DNA from: Flavobacteriaceae bacterium
GTDB taxonomy: Bacteria; Bacteroidota; Bacteroidia; Flavobacteriales; Flavobacteriaceae
Direction of reading: 5' to 3'
NCBI GenBank assembly: GCA_013373105.1
Contig: JABXIJ010000030.1
Location: forward strand, 1 to 64,000
Length of the DNA: 64,000 bases
The notes beneath the pieces are model-generated. The model ran no database searches, was not told where the DNA came from, and was given only the letters and a program-made list of their open reading frames with translations. A program made the position numbers and the translations under genes. Position 1 is the stretch's first letter; every line of letters begins with the position of its first letter. Shown piece after piece: positions 51,294 to 61,721 of the stretch.

Positions 51294-53702
51294 ATGGATT
51301 TAATAGTACAATTTTTACCTCTATTTGGTGTTTTGGCAATACTTTTTGTTGTTATCAAAAGCGCATGGGTATCAAAACAAGATGAAGGTGATGATAAAAT
51401 GAAAACCATAGCAAAGAATATTGCTGATGGTGCAATGTCTTTCTTAAAAGCAGAGTACAAAATACTTTCTGTATTTGTAGCTGCAGTAGCAGTATTACTT
51501 TACTTTAAGGGAGCTTCTGAGGAAGGTTCAAATGGTATGGTAGCTGTATCTTTTGTTATTGGAGCAATTTGTTCTGCTTTAGCTGGTTTCATTGGAATGA
51601 AAGTAGCTACAAAAGCTAACGTAAGAACAACAAATGCTGCAAGAACATCTTTAGGCAAAGCGCTAGAAGTTGCTTTTGCTGGAGGTGCTGTAATGGGCTT
51701 AGGAGTTGTTGGTCTTGGAGTTTTAGGCTTAAGTACATTATTTATGTTATATAGTGGACAAGGCTGGGAAATTTCAGAAGTTTTAAATGTACTTTCTGGT
51801 TTTTCTCTTGGAGCATCTTCAATTGCTTTATTTGCAAGAGTTGGTGGTGGTATTTACACAAAAGCTGCTGATGTTGGTGCAGATTTAGTAGGTAAAGTTG
51901 AAGCTGGTATTCCTGAAGATCATCCTTTAAACCCTGCAACTATTGCAGATAACGTAGGAGATAATGTTGGTGATGTTGCTGGTATGGGAGCTGACTTATT
52001 TGAATCTTATGTAGGTTCTATTATTGGTACAATGGTATTAGGTGCTGCATTTACTCAAATTCCTGCTTTTACAACTTCTTTTGATGGTTTAGGAGCTGTT
52101 TATTTACCTTTAGTATTAGCTGCTATTGGAATTATTATGTCTATAATAGGAACATTTTTTGTAAAAGTAAAAGATGGTGGAAATCCACAAACAGCCTTAA
52201 ATATTGGTGAATTTGGTTCAGCTGGTTTAATGTTAATCGCTTCATACTTTATCATAAATCAAATGTTACCAGAAACTTGGAGTTTTAATGGTACGGAGTT
52301 CTCATCAATGGGAGTTTTTTGGGCTGTTTTAGCTGGTTTAGTAGCTGGTTTAGCAGTTGGTAAAGTAACTGAATATTATACAGGAACAGGTACGAAACCT
52401 GTTAAATCAATTGTTGCTCAATCTGAAACTGGTAGTGCAACAAATATTATTGCTGGATTAGGTGTAGGTATGATGTCTACAATGTTTCCAATTCTATTAA
52501 TTGCTGCTGCAATTTTAGTATCTCATCATTTTGCAGGTTTATACGGTATTGCAATTGCTGCAGTAGGTATGTTAGCAAATACAGGAATTCAATTAGCTGT
52601 TGATGCATATGGACCAATTTCAGATAACGCTGGTGGTATTGCTGAAATGGCAGAATTAGATCCAGAAGTACGTGAAAGAACTGATAAGTTAGATGCTGTT
52701 GGTAATACAACTGCTGCTATTGGAAAAGGATTTGCAATTGCTTCTGCTGCATTAACTGCATTAGCATTATTTGCTGCCTTTATGCAAACTGCAAAAGTAA
52801 CTGCTATAGATGTTTCTAAACCAACTGTAATGGCTGGTTTATTAGTTGGTGGAATGTTACCATTTGTATTCTCTGCACTTTCTATGAATGCTGTAGGTAG
52901 AGCTGCAATGGCAATGATAGAAGAAGTTCGTCGTCAGTTTAGAGATATTCCTGCTTTAAAAGCTGCGTTAGAAGTTATGAGAGCTGTAGATTCTGATATG
53001 TCTAAAGCTACAAAAGAACAAAGAGCAACTTTTGATGCTGCAGATGGTGTTGCTGAATACGACAAGTGTGTTGAAATTTCTACTAGAGCCTCTATTAAAG
53101 AGATGGTTTTACCAGGTTTATTAGCTATTGCTGTTCCAGTTGCTGTTGGTTTCTTAGGTGGTGCTGAAATGTTAGGTGGTTTATTAGCTGGTGTAACTAC
53201 TTGTGGTGTTTTAATGGCAATTTTCCAATCTAACGCAGGTGGTGCTTGGGATAATGCTAAGAAAATGATTGAAGAACAAGGTAGAAAAGGTACAGATGCT
53301 CACAAAGCTGCTGTAGTTGGTGATACTGTTGGAGATCCTTTTAAAGATACTTCTGGTCCTTCATTAAACATTTTATTAAAGTTAATGTCTGTTGTAGCCT
53401 TAGTAATTGCTCCAAGTATTGCATTAAAATCTAATATGGTTTCTGAAAAAGAAGAAATTAAAAAAGAAATAAGAGTTGAAGTAAAAGCAGACAACAACGA
53501 AATGGCTGTTGCAACAATTACTACTACAAAAACTGTTGATGGTAAAACCGTAACAGAAACTAAAACTATTGAAGGAACTGTAGAAGAAATCGAAAAGAAA
53601 GCTAAAGAAGCTGGAGAATTAGTTGAAGTTAAAATTCAAAAAACTTCAGATGATTCTAAAGTAATAAAAAAAGAAGTTAAGATTATTGAGAAAAAAGAAT
53701 AG
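51294..53702 (+). CDS. hppA: Membrane-bound ion-pumping pyrophosphatase, K+-dependent type, with C-terminal tail
   Basis: 802 residues with about sixteen membrane helices. PPi-binding motifs [20 protein letters not shown] and [21 protein letters not shown] are intact. [13 protein letters not shown] has Ala where K+-independent pumps have Lys, so the enzyme should need K+. Whether it exports Na+ or H+ cannot be read with certainty; Bacteroidota members are often Na+ pumps. After the last helix ([19 protein letters not shown]) there is an additional polar tail of about 85 residues rich in Lys, Glu and Thr ([20 protein letters not shown]). It couples PPi hydrolysis to an ion gradient. Confidence 0.95.
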   Translation: MDLIVQFLPLFGVLAILFVVIKSAWVSKQDEGDDKMKTIAKNIADGAMSFLKAEYKILSVFVAAVAVLLYFKGASEEGSNGMVAVSFVIGAICSALAGFIGMKVATKANVRTTNAARTSLGKALEVAFAGGAVMGLGVVGLGVLGLSTLFMLYSGQGWEISEVLNVLSGFSLGASSIALFARVGGGIYTKAADVGADLVGKVEAGIPEDHPLNPATIADNVGDNVGDVAGMGADLFESYVGSIIGTMVLGAAFTQIPAFTTSFDGLGAVYLPLVLAAIGIIMSIIGTFFVKVKDGGNPQTALNIGEFGSAGLMLIASYFIINQMLPETWSFNGTEFSSMGVFWAVLAGLVAGLAVGKVTEYYTGTGTKPVKSIVAQSETGSATNIIAGLGVGMMSTMFPILLIAAAILVSHHFAGLYGIAIAAVGMLANTGIQLAVDAYGPISDNAGGIAEMAELDPEVRERTDKLDAVGNTTAAIGKGFAIASAALTALALFAAFMQTAKVTAIDVSKPTVMAGLLVGGMLPFVFSALSMNAVGRAAMAMIEEVRRQFRDIPALKAALEVMRAVDSDMSKATKEQRATFDAADGVAEYDKCVEISTRASIKEMVLPGLLAIAVPVAVGFLGGAEMLGGLLAGVTTCGVLMAIFQSNAGGAWDNAKKMIEEQGRKGTDAHKAAVVGDTVGDPFKDTSGPSLNILLKLMSVVALVIAPSIALKSNMVSEKEEIKKEIRVEVKADNNEMAVATITTTKTVDGKTVTETKTIEGTVEEIEKKAKEAGELVEVKIQKTSDDSKVIKKEVKIIEKKE

Positions 53703-53720
53703 TTAAACTTCTCACTTCAT

Positions 53721-53755
53721 AAAAAAATCGCTGATTAATTTCAGCGATTTTTTTT
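53721..53755. terminator. Bidirectional terminator between hppA and pxpC
   Basis: AAAATCGCTGA and TCAGCGATTTT pair around TTAATT, with A- and T-runs on both sides; it sits between convergent genes. Confidence 0.9.
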
Positions 53756-53764
53756 GCTTTAAAA

Positions 53765-54613
53765 TTAATTAATAAGATTAAATTGAATAATATCATTCGT
53801 ACTTTTTTGTGCTAAACTACATATTGCTTGTTCACTTAATTGGAGTACTCTTGGGTAACCTCCAGTTACTTGACAATCTTTCATTAATATTATTAAAACA
53901 CCTGAGGGTGTAAGTTGTACTGTACCTGGTAAAACTGCCGATGTTAAAATTTGTGGTATGGTATTATTTAAAGGTTCATTTAATCGATAACCCATTCTTG
54001 AGTTTTCTTTAGAAATCGTAAATTTTTGCTTACATATTAATTGCTTATTTTGTTCTGATAGTAAATCAAATTCTGGCCCTTTAAAGCAAGTTAATTTTTC
54101 CTTTTTAATATAATCTAAATTAATTTTTACAGAAGTAAAAGTGTTTGTATTAATTGAACTAAAAGTTTTTATAGGTATTATATCTCCTTTTCTAAGCTGA
54201 TATTTAGAAGTAATATTTTTATAAAAACTTCTACTTTTTAAAACCTTTTCAGACTTAATTCCACTTTTTACAGCTAAATAAGCTCGAACTCCATACTTTG
54301 TTTTACCAAAACTAATAACATCGTTTTTTTGAATATATATTTTAGTGTTTAATGGAATTTTTACATGATTTAACTCTGGAGTAAAATCAGCACCACAAAT
54401 AGCAATTTCAGTTGAAATTAAAAATTGAAACTCTGCATAACCAAAAGTAATTTCAATTAAAGCTTCTTCTAGCTTATTATTTAATATAGAATTAGCAAGA
54501 TTAGCTGCTTTATTATCCATAACACCAGAAACTGGCACTCCAAATGCTGCAAAACCAAATCTACCTTGATCTTGAATTGTTGTTAATATTCCAGCTTTTA
54601 AGACCTTAATCAT
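53765..54613 (-). CDS. pxpC: 5-oxoprolinase subunit PxpC (biotin-dependent carboxyltransferase domain)
   Basis: 282 residues. The KipA/AHS2 domain begins IKVLKAGILTTIQDQGRFGFAAFGVPVSGVMDN (cut as TIQDQGRFGFAAFGVPVSG) and retains RMGYRLNEPL and the C-terminal ILMKDCQVTGGYPRVLQL. Works with PxpA and PxpB in the ATP-dependent opening of 5-oxoproline to glutamate. Last gene of the operon; its start overlaps pxpB by 8 bases. Confidence 0.94.
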   Translation of the reverse strand: MIKVLKAGILTTIQDQGRFGFAAFGVPVSGVMDNKAANLANSILNNKLEEALIEITFGYAEFQFLISTEIAICGADFTPELNHVKIPLNTKIYIQKNDVISFGKTKYGVRAYLAVKSGIKSEKVLKSRSFYKNITSKYQLRKGDIIPIKTFSSINTNTFTSVKINLDYIKKEKLTCFKGPEFDLLSEQNKQLICKQKFTISKENSRMGYRLNEPLNNTIPQILTSAVLPGTVQLTPSGVLIILMKDCQVTGGYPRVLQLSEQAICSLAQKSTNDIIQFNLIN

Positions 54614-55337
54614 TTACTATTGTTTTAGGCTTAAAATTACCTGATTCAATTTCTAATAAAATAGCTTGATGTTCCTCTTTTGAGATAGCTATAAATTTTA
54701 TTTGATCTCCTGCATTTATAAAACAAGGGGATTCTTTACTTGCATCAAAAAATTTGAGTGGTGAATTTCCTATAACATGCCAACCTCCAGGAGAATTAGT
54801 TGTATAAATACCAGTTTGTTTACCTCCTATTGCTACTGCACCTTTCTTAATATTTAATTCTGGAGCGGCTTTTCTATCAACATATAAAGCTTCATCTAAA
54901 CCACTTAAATAAGGAAATCCTGGTAAAAACCCAATAAAAAAAACAGTGTATAATGATCTAGCATGCAACTCAATTATTGTAGATATACTTAAATTATTTC
55001 TTTTAGCTATAAATTCTAAATCAATTCCAAATTCCTTGTCATAACAAACTGGAATTTCCCAAGTACATTTCTTTGTAGTTTTATTATTCGTTAAAGATTC
55101 ATAAATTTCTTTTAAATTATCAATTTCATTACTTAAATCTTCTATAACATTTTTGTATAAAATTGTAAGTGAATTGTAACCAATTATTAATTCTGAAATT
55201 CCTGTAATTTGCTTCGAAACCTGATCTTTAAAACTCAAGATTTTAGTTAAATTTTCTTGAGAAATGATAGCTTCCCATTCTACAAGAATAGCTTTTTCTC
55301 CAAAAGATTTATATGATGGTTGCTTACTCAATTTCAA
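54606..55337 (-). CDS. pxpB: 5-oxoprolinase subunit PxpB
   Basis: 243 residues. KipI/AHS1 domain with FIGFLPGFPYLSGLDEALYVDRKAAP (cut as GFLPGFPYLSGLDEAL), IGGKQTGIYTTNSPGGWHVIG and FINAGDQIKFIAI. Overlaps pxpA by 14 bases and pxpC by 8, showing tight coupling of the three subunits. Confidence 0.95.
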   Translation of the reverse strand: MKLSKQPSYKSFGEKAILVEWEAIISQENLTKILSFKDQVSKQITGISELIIGYNSLTILYKNVIEDLSNEIDNLKEIYESLTNNKTTKKCTWEIPVCYDKEFGIDLEFIAKRNNLSISTIIELHARSLYTVFFIGFLPGFPYLSGLDEALYVDRKAAPELNIKKGAVAIGGKQTGIYTTNSPGGWHVIGNSPLKFFDASKESPCFINAGDQIKFIAISKEEHQAILLEIESGNFKPKTIVND

Positions 55338-56055
55338 TACCGCATTTTGGTAGTTCTTTTGCTAAATATTTAACTATTTCTATAGCATTATCTGTGTCAC
55401 CATGTACACAAAAAGTATCAGCTTGTATAGGTAAATCTTTACCTTTAAGTGTTTTTACTTTTCCCTTCTTTGCTATATTTAACACATGATTTAAAACAGA
55501 TTTTTTATCAGTTAATAAAGCATCTATTAATTTTCTTGAAACTAAAGAATAATCATCATTATAATTTCTATCAGCAAAAACTTCGTATCTAATTTTAATA
55601 CCATTTTCTATAGCAAGTGATGCTATAACTGAATCAAAAGGGACATACAAAAAGCAGTTCTGTAAGTGAAATTTAAGAGCATCTAAAAATAAAGTTGCTA
55701 ACTTTTCATCCTTAGCTATAGCATTATACAAAGCACCATGTGGTTTTATATGATGTAATTTAACCTTAAAATTTGTTAACACATTCAAAAATAAATCGAG
55801 TTGTTGTTGTAGACTTTGTTTAAGATTAGCGTCAGAAATTTCTAGCAGTTGCCTACCAAAATTCTCTTTATCTGGAAATGAAGGATGAGCACCAACCTTG
55901 ACATTATAGTGCAAAGCACTTTCTAATGTTTGATAAATAGTTTTTTCATTACCAAAATGACCTCCACAAGCTATGCTACAAGATGAAATAAATGGCATTA
56001 ATAGATGTTCGTTTTCTACACCTTCTCCAACATCGCAATTAAGGTCTATCTTCAT
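55324..56055 (-). CDS. pxpA: 5-oxoprolinase subunit PxpA (LamB/YcsF)
   Basis: 243 residues. N-terminal IDLNCDVGEGVENEHLLMPFI and SCSIACGGHFGNE are the family signature, followed by VGAHPSFPDKENFGRQ, HIKPHGALYNAI, EVFADRNYNDD and FCVHGDTDNA. It is the metal-dependent component acting on 5-oxoproline. The start abuts the stop of the Nramp gene with no gap. Confidence 0.96.
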   Translation of the reverse strand: MKIDLNCDVGEGVENEHLLMPFISSCSIACGGHFGNEKTIYQTLESALHYNVKVGAHPSFPDKENFGRQLLEISDANLKQSLQQQLDLFLNVLTNFKVKLHHIKPHGALYNAIAKDEKLATLFLDALKFHLQNCFLYVPFDSVIASLAIENGIKIRYEVFADRNYNDDYSLVSRKLIDALLTDKKSVLNHVLNIAKKGKVKTLKGKDLPIQADTFCVHGDTDNAIEIVKYLAKELPKCGIEIE

Positions 56056-57282
56056 TTAAATAACATTTAATACTGTTAAAACTCCTTTTGTCCCTAAAAA
56101 AACAGTGACAATAAAAATTAAAACAGCAAACACATTTTGAAGTTTAGTATTTACATAGTTTCCTAAAACAGCTGAGTTATTCATCATCCAAAGTAACAAC
56201 CCTGTAATTATTGGTAATAAAATACCATTCGCTATTTGTGCAAACTTTATGATTTCTATTGGTTTTATTCCAATTGATGAAAAAACAACTCCTAAGCCTA
56301 ATATAATTATCCAAACTGCTCTAAAAGAAATAGATGTTAAACCACCTTTAAAACCTAAACATCCTTTTGCTACATAAGCAGCTGCTAAAGGTGCTGTAAT
56401 AGCTGATGTAATACCTGCTGCAAATAAGCCTAAGGCTAAAAAATATTTTGCAAATTCACCATATAAAGGCTCTAACCCTTTTGCTAAATCAGCTGTATTC
56501 AATATTTCTTTGGAATTGATTCCTGATGCAGCAATAATTATTGCCATAGATACTAAACCACCTAAGGCAATTGAAAGTATGGTGTCTAATTTTGCTTTTT
56601 TTAAATCATTTTTATTATTCCATTTCTCTTTGACTAAAGATGCATGTAAAAAAATATTATAAGGAACAACTGTGGTACCAATTAAAGCAATTATAGTAAG
56701 AATACTTTGTTCTGGCATTTTAGGAATAAACAATCCAGAAAATAAAGCTGAAAGATTGGGTTTAGTTAATGCTGCTGTAACTATAAATGAAATACTCATT
56801 AAAATAACTAGAGTTATTAAAGCTTTCTCCAAAAACTTGTAATTTCCAATATAAAGTAAAACAAAAGCTACAACACCAATTAATAAACTATATCCATTAA
56901 AAGTGATATTATTAAAAGTATAACTTGATGTACCAAATATGGTTTCTAAACCTAAAATTCCTCCACTAATATTTCCTGCTTCATAAGCAGCATTACCAAC
57001 AACAATTGCAGCTAGAATTAATGCTACAACTAGGTATTTTAGTTTCTTATTTTCAATAGAATTTCGTAATACTTCAGATAATCCTTTTTGAGAAATAATA
57101 CCAATTCTTGCAGACATTTCTTGAAGTATAATGGTTGCAAAAATTGATAATAGCATTACCCAAAGTAAATTATAACCAAAAGTTACCCCAGCTATTGTAC
57201 AGACAGTTACAGTACCAGGACCAATAAAAGCTGCAGCTACCAAGGTTCCTGGACCAATATTTTTAAACCATTTTAAAAACAT
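56056..57282 (-). CDS. Nramp family divalent metal transporter
   Basis: 408 residues, about eleven membrane helices. Opens with NIGPGTLVAAAFIGPGTVTVCTIAG (cut as GPGTLVAAAFIGPGTVTV), where Nramp helix 1 normally has the metal-binding DPGN; here the Asp-Pro-Gly-Asn is altered to IGPGT. The helix 6 motif reads GTTVVPYNIFLHASLVKEKW. It heads the oxoprolinase operon, as its homologue YcsG does in Bacillus ycsFG-kip clusters. The altered site suggests that it carries something other than Mn/Fe, possibly 5-oxoproline or another solute; this is inference. Confidence 0.88.
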   Translation of the reverse strand: MFLKWFKNIGPGTLVAAAFIGPGTVTVCTIAGVTFGYNLLWVMLLSIFATIILQEMSARIGIISQKGLSEVLRNSIENKKLKYLVVALILAAIVVGNAAYEAGNISGGILGLETIFGTSSYTFNNITFNGYSLLIGVVAFVLLYIGNYKFLEKALITLVILMSISFIVTAALTKPNLSALFSGLFIPKMPEQSILTIIALIGTTVVPYNIFLHASLVKEKWNNKNDLKKAKLDTILSIALGGLVSMAIIIAASGINSKEILNTADLAKGLEPLYGEFAKYFLALGLFAAGITSAITAPLAAAYVAKGCLGFKGGLTSISFRAVWIIILGLGVVFSSIGIKPIEIIKFAQIANGILLPIITGLLLWMMNNSAVLGNYVNTKLQNVFAVLIFIVTVFLGTKGVLTVLNVI

Positions 57283-57321
57283 AAAAATGCTATAAAGTTC
57301 CCTAAAGATAAATTATTAAAA

Positions 57322-57350
57322 TAAAAAAACACCTTCAATTGAAGGTGTTT
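57322..57350 (-). terminator. Terminator behind pckA
   Basis: AAACACCTTCAA and TTGAAGGTGTTT form a perfect palindrome between pckA and the Nramp gene; the leftward side continues in T. Confidence 0.88.
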
Positions 57351-57378
57351 CTGTAAATATACTTCTTATTTAAAAATT

Positions 57379-58989
57379 CTAAAATGTATAACGTTGAGGA
57401 CCTCCTCTACGTATTTCTTCGCTTGCATATTCTTCAAACTTTTTAAAGTTTTCTCTAAACGCATTCGATAATTTAAATGCAGTTTCATAATATGCTTTGT
57501 CGTTATTCCATGTTGCTCTTGGACTTAACAATTCTTTTGGTACACCAGGGCAAGTTCTAGGCTGTGCAACTCCAAATACAGAGTGAATATGATACTTTTC
57601 ATAAGTATAATCTCCTAATTCACCGTCTAAAACAGCTTTAATCATAGCTCTTGTATACTTTAATGGCATTCTTCTACCAACACCATATTTTCCACCAGAC
57701 CAACCTGTATTAACTAACCAAACATTTACACCAGCTTCTTTCATTTTTTTACTTAGCATTTCTGCATATTTTGTTGGATGTAAAGGCATAAATGGTGCAC
57801 CAAAACAAGCTGAAAAACTTGGTTCTGGTTCATCTACACCAGCTTCAGTACCAGCTACTTTTGCTGTGTAACCAGATATAAAATGATAAGCTGCTTGAGC
57901 AGGTGTTAATTTAGAAATTGGAGGTAAAACTCCAAAAGCATCTGCTGTTAAGAAAAATATATTCTTCGGATTTTTACCAATAGATGGTTTTCTAATATTT
58001 TCAATATGATAAATAGGATAACTTACTCTTGTATTCTGTGTAATTGAAGTATCAGCAAAGTCAACATCTCCATTTTCATCAAGAATAACATTTTCTAGAA
58101 TAGCTCCTTTTTTAATAGCCTCATAAATTTCTGGCTCTTGTTCTTTAGATAAATTAATCACCTTAGCATAACAACCTCCTTCAAAATTGAAAATTGTGTT
58201 TTCTGCTGTCCAACCATGTTCATCATCACCAATTAAACTTCTATCAGGGTCTGTAGAAAGTGTAGTTTTACCTGTTCCTGATAAACCAAAAAATATTGCT
58301 GTATCTCCATCTTTACCAACATTTGCAGAACAGTGCATTGGTAAAGTGTTTTTATATACTGGTAAAATGAAATTTAATGCTGAAAAAATTCCTTTTTTAA
58401 TTTCACCTGTGTAACCAGTTCCACCAATTAAAGCAATTTTTCTTGTAAAATTTAAAATTGCAAAGTTGTGTTGACGAGTTCCATCAACAGCAGCATCTGC
58501 CATAAACTTAGGTGCATTAATAACAGTCCATTCTGGAGTAAAATTCACCAACTCTTCTTCTGTTGGTCTTAAAAACATGTTATAAGCGAACATGTTACTC
58601 CAAGGATACTCATTAATTACTCTAATATTTAATCTGTAATTATCATCTGCACATGCATATGAGTCACGTACATAAAGTTCTTTTTCTGATAAATATGCGA
58701 CAACTTTATCATAAAGTTTGTCAAATTTATCAGTATCAAATGGTAAGTTAATTTTACTCCACCAAACTTTATCTTCTGTAATTTCATCTTTAACAATAAA
58801 ACGATCCATAGGCGATCTACCTGTAAACTCTCCTGTATTAACAGCAATTGCTCCTAAAGAAGATTCTACGCCTAAGTTTTTGTCTAAAGTTTCTTGATGT
58901 AATTCATTAGAAGTAAGTTGATAATGAATTTTAGCATTTTTGATTCCTAGATTATTGAGCGAAATCGATTTCGCATTTGCATCTACCAT
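57379..58989 (-). CDS. pckA: Phosphoenolpyruvate carboxykinase (ATP)
   Basis: 536 residues. It converts oxaloacetate to PEP, the first step of gluconeogenesis. Motifs: GEFTGRSPMDRFIV, MHCSANVGKDGDTAIFFGLSGTGKTTLSTDP (cut as AIFFGLSGTGKTTLSTDP, the kinase P-loop), LIGDDEHGW, FNFEGGCYAK, NTRVSYPI and LVNTGWSGGKYGVGRRM. All active-site regions look intact. Monocistronic with its own terminator. Confidence 0.98.
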   Translation of the reverse strand: MVDANAKSISLNNLGIKNAKIHYQLTSNELHQETLDKNLGVESSLGAIAVNTGEFTGRSPMDRFIVKDEITEDKVWWSKINLPFDTDKFDKLYDKVVAYLSEKELYVRDSYACADDNYRLNIRVINEYPWSNMFAYNMFLRPTEEELVNFTPEWTVINAPKFMADAAVDGTRQHNFAILNFTRKIALIGGTGYTGEIKKGIFSALNFILPVYKNTLPMHCSANVGKDGDTAIFFGLSGTGKTTLSTDPDRSLIGDDEHGWTAENTIFNFEGGCYAKVINLSKEQEPEIYEAIKKGAILENVILDENGDVDFADTSITQNTRVSYPIYHIENIRKPSIGKNPKNIFFLTADAFGVLPPISKLTPAQAAYHFISGYTAKVAGTEAGVDEPEPSFSACFGAPFMPLHPTKYAEMLSKKMKEAGVNVWLVNTGWSGGKYGVGRRMPLKYTRAMIKAVLDGELGDYTYEKYHIHSVFGVAQPRTCPGVPKELLSPRATWNNDKAYYETAFKLSNAFRENFKKFEEYASEEIRRGGPQRYTF

Positions 58990-59078
58990 ATCAATATTTT
59001 TTATTTTTTTAATGTGAAGTAAAATTACACAATAATTTAAAATTGACCTTTAAATGATTAAAAATTATAGTATTATTA

Positions 59079-59456
59079 TCATTTTTTAGCTTTTTTTATA
59101 AATAATGCAACCAAATACCCCCATCCTAAAATTAAAAATAAGCCACCTAAAGGGGTTATAAACCAAATTGATTTTGCTGTAATAGAAGTTAGTTGAATAC
59201 AATATATTGAACCTGAAAAAAATAGAATTCCAATTATAAAAAGATAGCTAGCAATTTTTTTCTGTTTAGCTGAAAAGCCGCTATAAAGATTAATAATTAG
59301 CAATATAATTACATGATACATTTGGTATCTGACTGCAGTTTCATAACTATCTAATGCTTCTACTGTAAGTTTATCTTCTAAAGCATGAGCACCAAAAGCA
59401 CCCAAGATTACAGATAGTAGACCTAATAAACTGATTATTGTTAAATTTTTAAACAT
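59079..59456 (-). CDS. DUF423 family membrane protein
   Basis: 125 residues with four membrane helices. The family signature LLGLLSVILGAFGAHALED opens the protein, followed by YETAVRYQMYHVIILLIINL, FIIGILFFSGSIYCIQL and FITPLGGLFLILGWGYLV. A small conserved inner-membrane protein of unknown role. Divergent from the saccharopine dehydrogenase-like gene. Confidence 0.92.
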   Translation of the reverse strand: MFKNLTIISLLGLLSVILGAFGAHALEDKLTVEALDSYETAVRYQMYHVIILLIINLYSGFSAKQKKIASYLFIIGILFFSGSIYCIQLTSITAKSIWFITPLGGLFLILGWGYLVALFIKKAKK

Positions 59457-59526
59457 AAATGTGGTTTTTTGTTAAATTTTAAACATTTATAGTATCTTAG
59501 TATTTAACAAAAATAAGCCTTTCTTA

Positions 59527-60897
59527 ATGAATAATATTTTAATAATTGGTGCTGGAAAATCAAGTGCATACCTTATAAAATACCTATTAGAAAAATCTAT
59601 TTCATATAATTTTACACTAACCATAGCAGATAAATCGATTGTTAATGCAAAAGCTCTAAGCAATTCAAATAAAAATGCAACTTTAATAGAACTTGATATT
59701 TTTAATGATATCAAAAGAAAAGAGTTAATTGCTAAAGCTCATGTAGTTATTTCTATGTTACCAGCGAGTTTACATATAGAAATTGCAAAAGATTGCATCA
59801 ACTTAAAAAAACACTTAGTTACAGCATCTTACATTTCAAAAGAAATGAGAGCTTTAGAAGATAAGGTTAAAGAAGCTGGGCTTGTTTTTATGAATGAAAT
59901 TGGTTTAGATCCTGGTATAGATCATATGAGTGCAATGCTAATTATTGATAGAATAAGAGATAATGGTGCTAAAATGTTACTTTTTGAATCTTTTTGTGGA
60001 GGACTTGTGGCTCCAGAAAGTGATAACAATTTATGGAACTATAAATTTACTTGGAACCCAAGAAATGTTGTTTTAGCTGGTCAAGGTGGGGCTGCTATGT
60101 TTATACAAGAGGGTACAAATAAATATATTCCATATCATAAATTATTTAGAAGAACTGAATTTTTAACCATAAATGGTAGTGGAAAGTTTGAGGCTTACGC
60201 CAATAGAGACTCTTTAAAATACAGGCATATTTACTGTTTAGATAACATTCCAACCATGTATAGAGGAACAATTAGAAGAATTGGTTTTTCTAGAGCTTGG
60301 AATATTTTTGTTCAATTAGGTATGACAGATGATTCCTACACAATTGAAAACTCAGAAAATATGAGTTATCGAGATTTTGTTAATTTATTTTTAGCGTATT
60401 CTCCTTCTGATTCAGTAGAATTAAAACTTAGGTCTTATTTAAAAATTGATCAAGATGATGTTATGTGGGATAAACTTGTAGAATTAGATCTTTTTAATCC
60501 AAATAAAAAAATAGGATTAAAAAATGCATCTCCAGCTCAAATCCTTCAGAAAATATTAGAAGATTCTTGGACGCTAAAAGAAGATGATAAAGATATGATA
60601 GTAATGCAACATCTTTTTGGTTACGAGCTTAAAGGAGAAAAAAAACAAATTGAAAGCAGTTTAGTTGTTAAGGGAGAAAATCAAACTTATACTGCTATGG
60701 CTAAAACTGTAGGTTTACCAGTTGGTATTGCTGCTCTTAAAGTTTTAAATGGTGAAATTAAAACACCAGGAGTTCATTTACCAATTTCAAAAGAAATTTA
60801 CGAACCGGTTTTAAAAGAACTAAAAGAATATGGCATATCTTTTACTGAAAAACAAACAACTTATCTTGGATATAATCCAAATGTTGTAACAGGCTAA
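59527..60897 (+). CDS. Saccharopine dehydrogenase family protein
   Basis: 456 residues. N-terminal Rossmann domain: NNILIIGAGKSSAYLIKYLL (nucleotide site GAGKSS), DKSIVNAKAL, and VVISMLPASLHIEIAKDCINLKKHLVTASYIS (cut as VVISMLPASLHIEIAKDC). The central and C-terminal domains contain NEIGLDPGIDHMSAM, ESFCGGLVAPESDNNLWNYKFTWNPRNVV (cut as GGLVAPESDNNLWNYKFTW) and KTVGLPVGIAALKVLNG. It probably interconverts saccharopine and a lysine or glutamate derivative in lysine breakdown; the exact reaction is not shown. Convergent with the methyltransferase gene without a gap. Confidence 0.9.
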   Translation: MNNILIIGAGKSSAYLIKYLLEKSISYNFTLTIADKSIVNAKALSNSNKNATLIELDIFNDIKRKELIAKAHVVISMLPASLHIEIAKDCINLKKHLVTASYISKEMRALEDKVKEAGLVFMNEIGLDPGIDHMSAMLIIDRIRDNGAKMLLFESFCGGLVAPESDNNLWNYKFTWNPRNVVLAGQGGAAMFIQEGTNKYIPYHKLFRRTEFLTINGSGKFEAYANRDSLKYRHIYCLDNIPTMYRGTIRRIGFSRAWNIFVQLGMTDDSYTIENSENMSYRDFVNLFLAYSPSDSVELKLRSYLKIDQDDVMWDKLVELDLFNPNKKIGLKNASPAQILQKILEDSWTLKEDDKDMIVMQHLFGYELKGEKKQIESSLVVKGENQTYTAMAKTVGLPVGIAALKVLNGEIKTPGVHLPISKEIYEPVLKELKEYGISFTEKQTTYLGYNPNVVTG

Positions 60898-61620
60898 TTA
60901 CATTTTTAAATAATAATCTTTGGTAAGATTAATATAGTCTACTGTATACTTGTGCCTTTCTGTTTCAATAATTAACTGCTCTTTTATTACTGGTTTTTGT
61001 TGAAAAGAAAACTCTAACATAACACGTTTAACATCAACTTCAGGGTTCCCTTTAACCCAGCAACTTCTATTTAAATATAGTTTATTTGTTTTGGCTATGT
61101 CTGTAAACTCTTCAAATTCACTCTTGGGAATAATAACTCCAAAAACTCCTTCTTCTGACAATATTTTTACAACTCCTTTAATTAAATCTGTAAACGATAA
61201 AGCATTGGTAAATCTTGCTGTATTTCTTTCTTCATGGTCAGTCTTAAAACTACCATTATAAAAAGGAGGATTAGAAACAATTACATCGTATGTTTCTTCA
61301 TCTTCACTCATCTCTTCAGCAAAATCTTTAAAGTTGCTATGATAACAAAACAGTCTATCTGCCCAACTAGATTGCTCAAAATTCTCGACAGTTTGTTCGT
61401 AAGCATTGTCATCTATTTCAACTGCATCAATGAGTTCTGCAAAAGAACGTTGAGCTAACATTAAGGCAATTAATCCCGTTCCAGAACCAATATCTAGAAC
61501 TGAATTTACACTGTTGTTAAGTGTACACCAAGCTCCTAATAAAACACCATCTGTACCCACTTTCATGGCTGTTTTATCTTGATTCACACTAAACTCTTTA
61601 AACTTAAAAATTGCACTCAC
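60898..61620 (-). CDS. trmN6: tRNA1(Val) (adenine(37)-N6)-methyltransferase
   Basis: 240 residues. Class I methyltransferase with KVGTDGVLLGAWC, VLDIGSGTGLIALMLAQR (SAM motif I) and the N6-adenine catalytic motif NPPFYNGS. FKTDHEERNTARFTNALSF (kept within 19 residues) follows. Matches the YfiC/TrmN6 family that modifies A37 of tRNA-Val. No membrane or signal segment. Confidence 0.92.
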   Translation of the reverse strand: MSAIFKFKEFSVNQDKTAMKVGTDGVLLGAWCTLNNSVNSVLDIGSGTGLIALMLAQRSFAELIDAVEIDDNAYEQTVENFEQSSWADRLFCYHSNFKDFAEEMSEDEETYDVIVSNPPFYNGSFKTDHEERNTARFTNALSFTDLIKGVVKILSEEGVFGVIIPKSEFEEFTDIAKTNKLYLNRSCWVKGNPEVDVKRVMLEFSFQQKPVIKEQLIIETERHKYTVDYINLTKDYYLKM

Positions 61621-61721
61621 ACTGCAAAAATACTAAGTTTGGGGAGTTTTGTATGGGTATTGTATAGCATATTTTAACATGATTAAAAATATTAACTGCT
61701 TATTTTTATAGAAATATATTT

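Noticed and set aside
52477..52710. Gln/Leu-rich leftward frame inside hppA
   Set aside because: Antisense shadow of Ala/Gly-rich helices.
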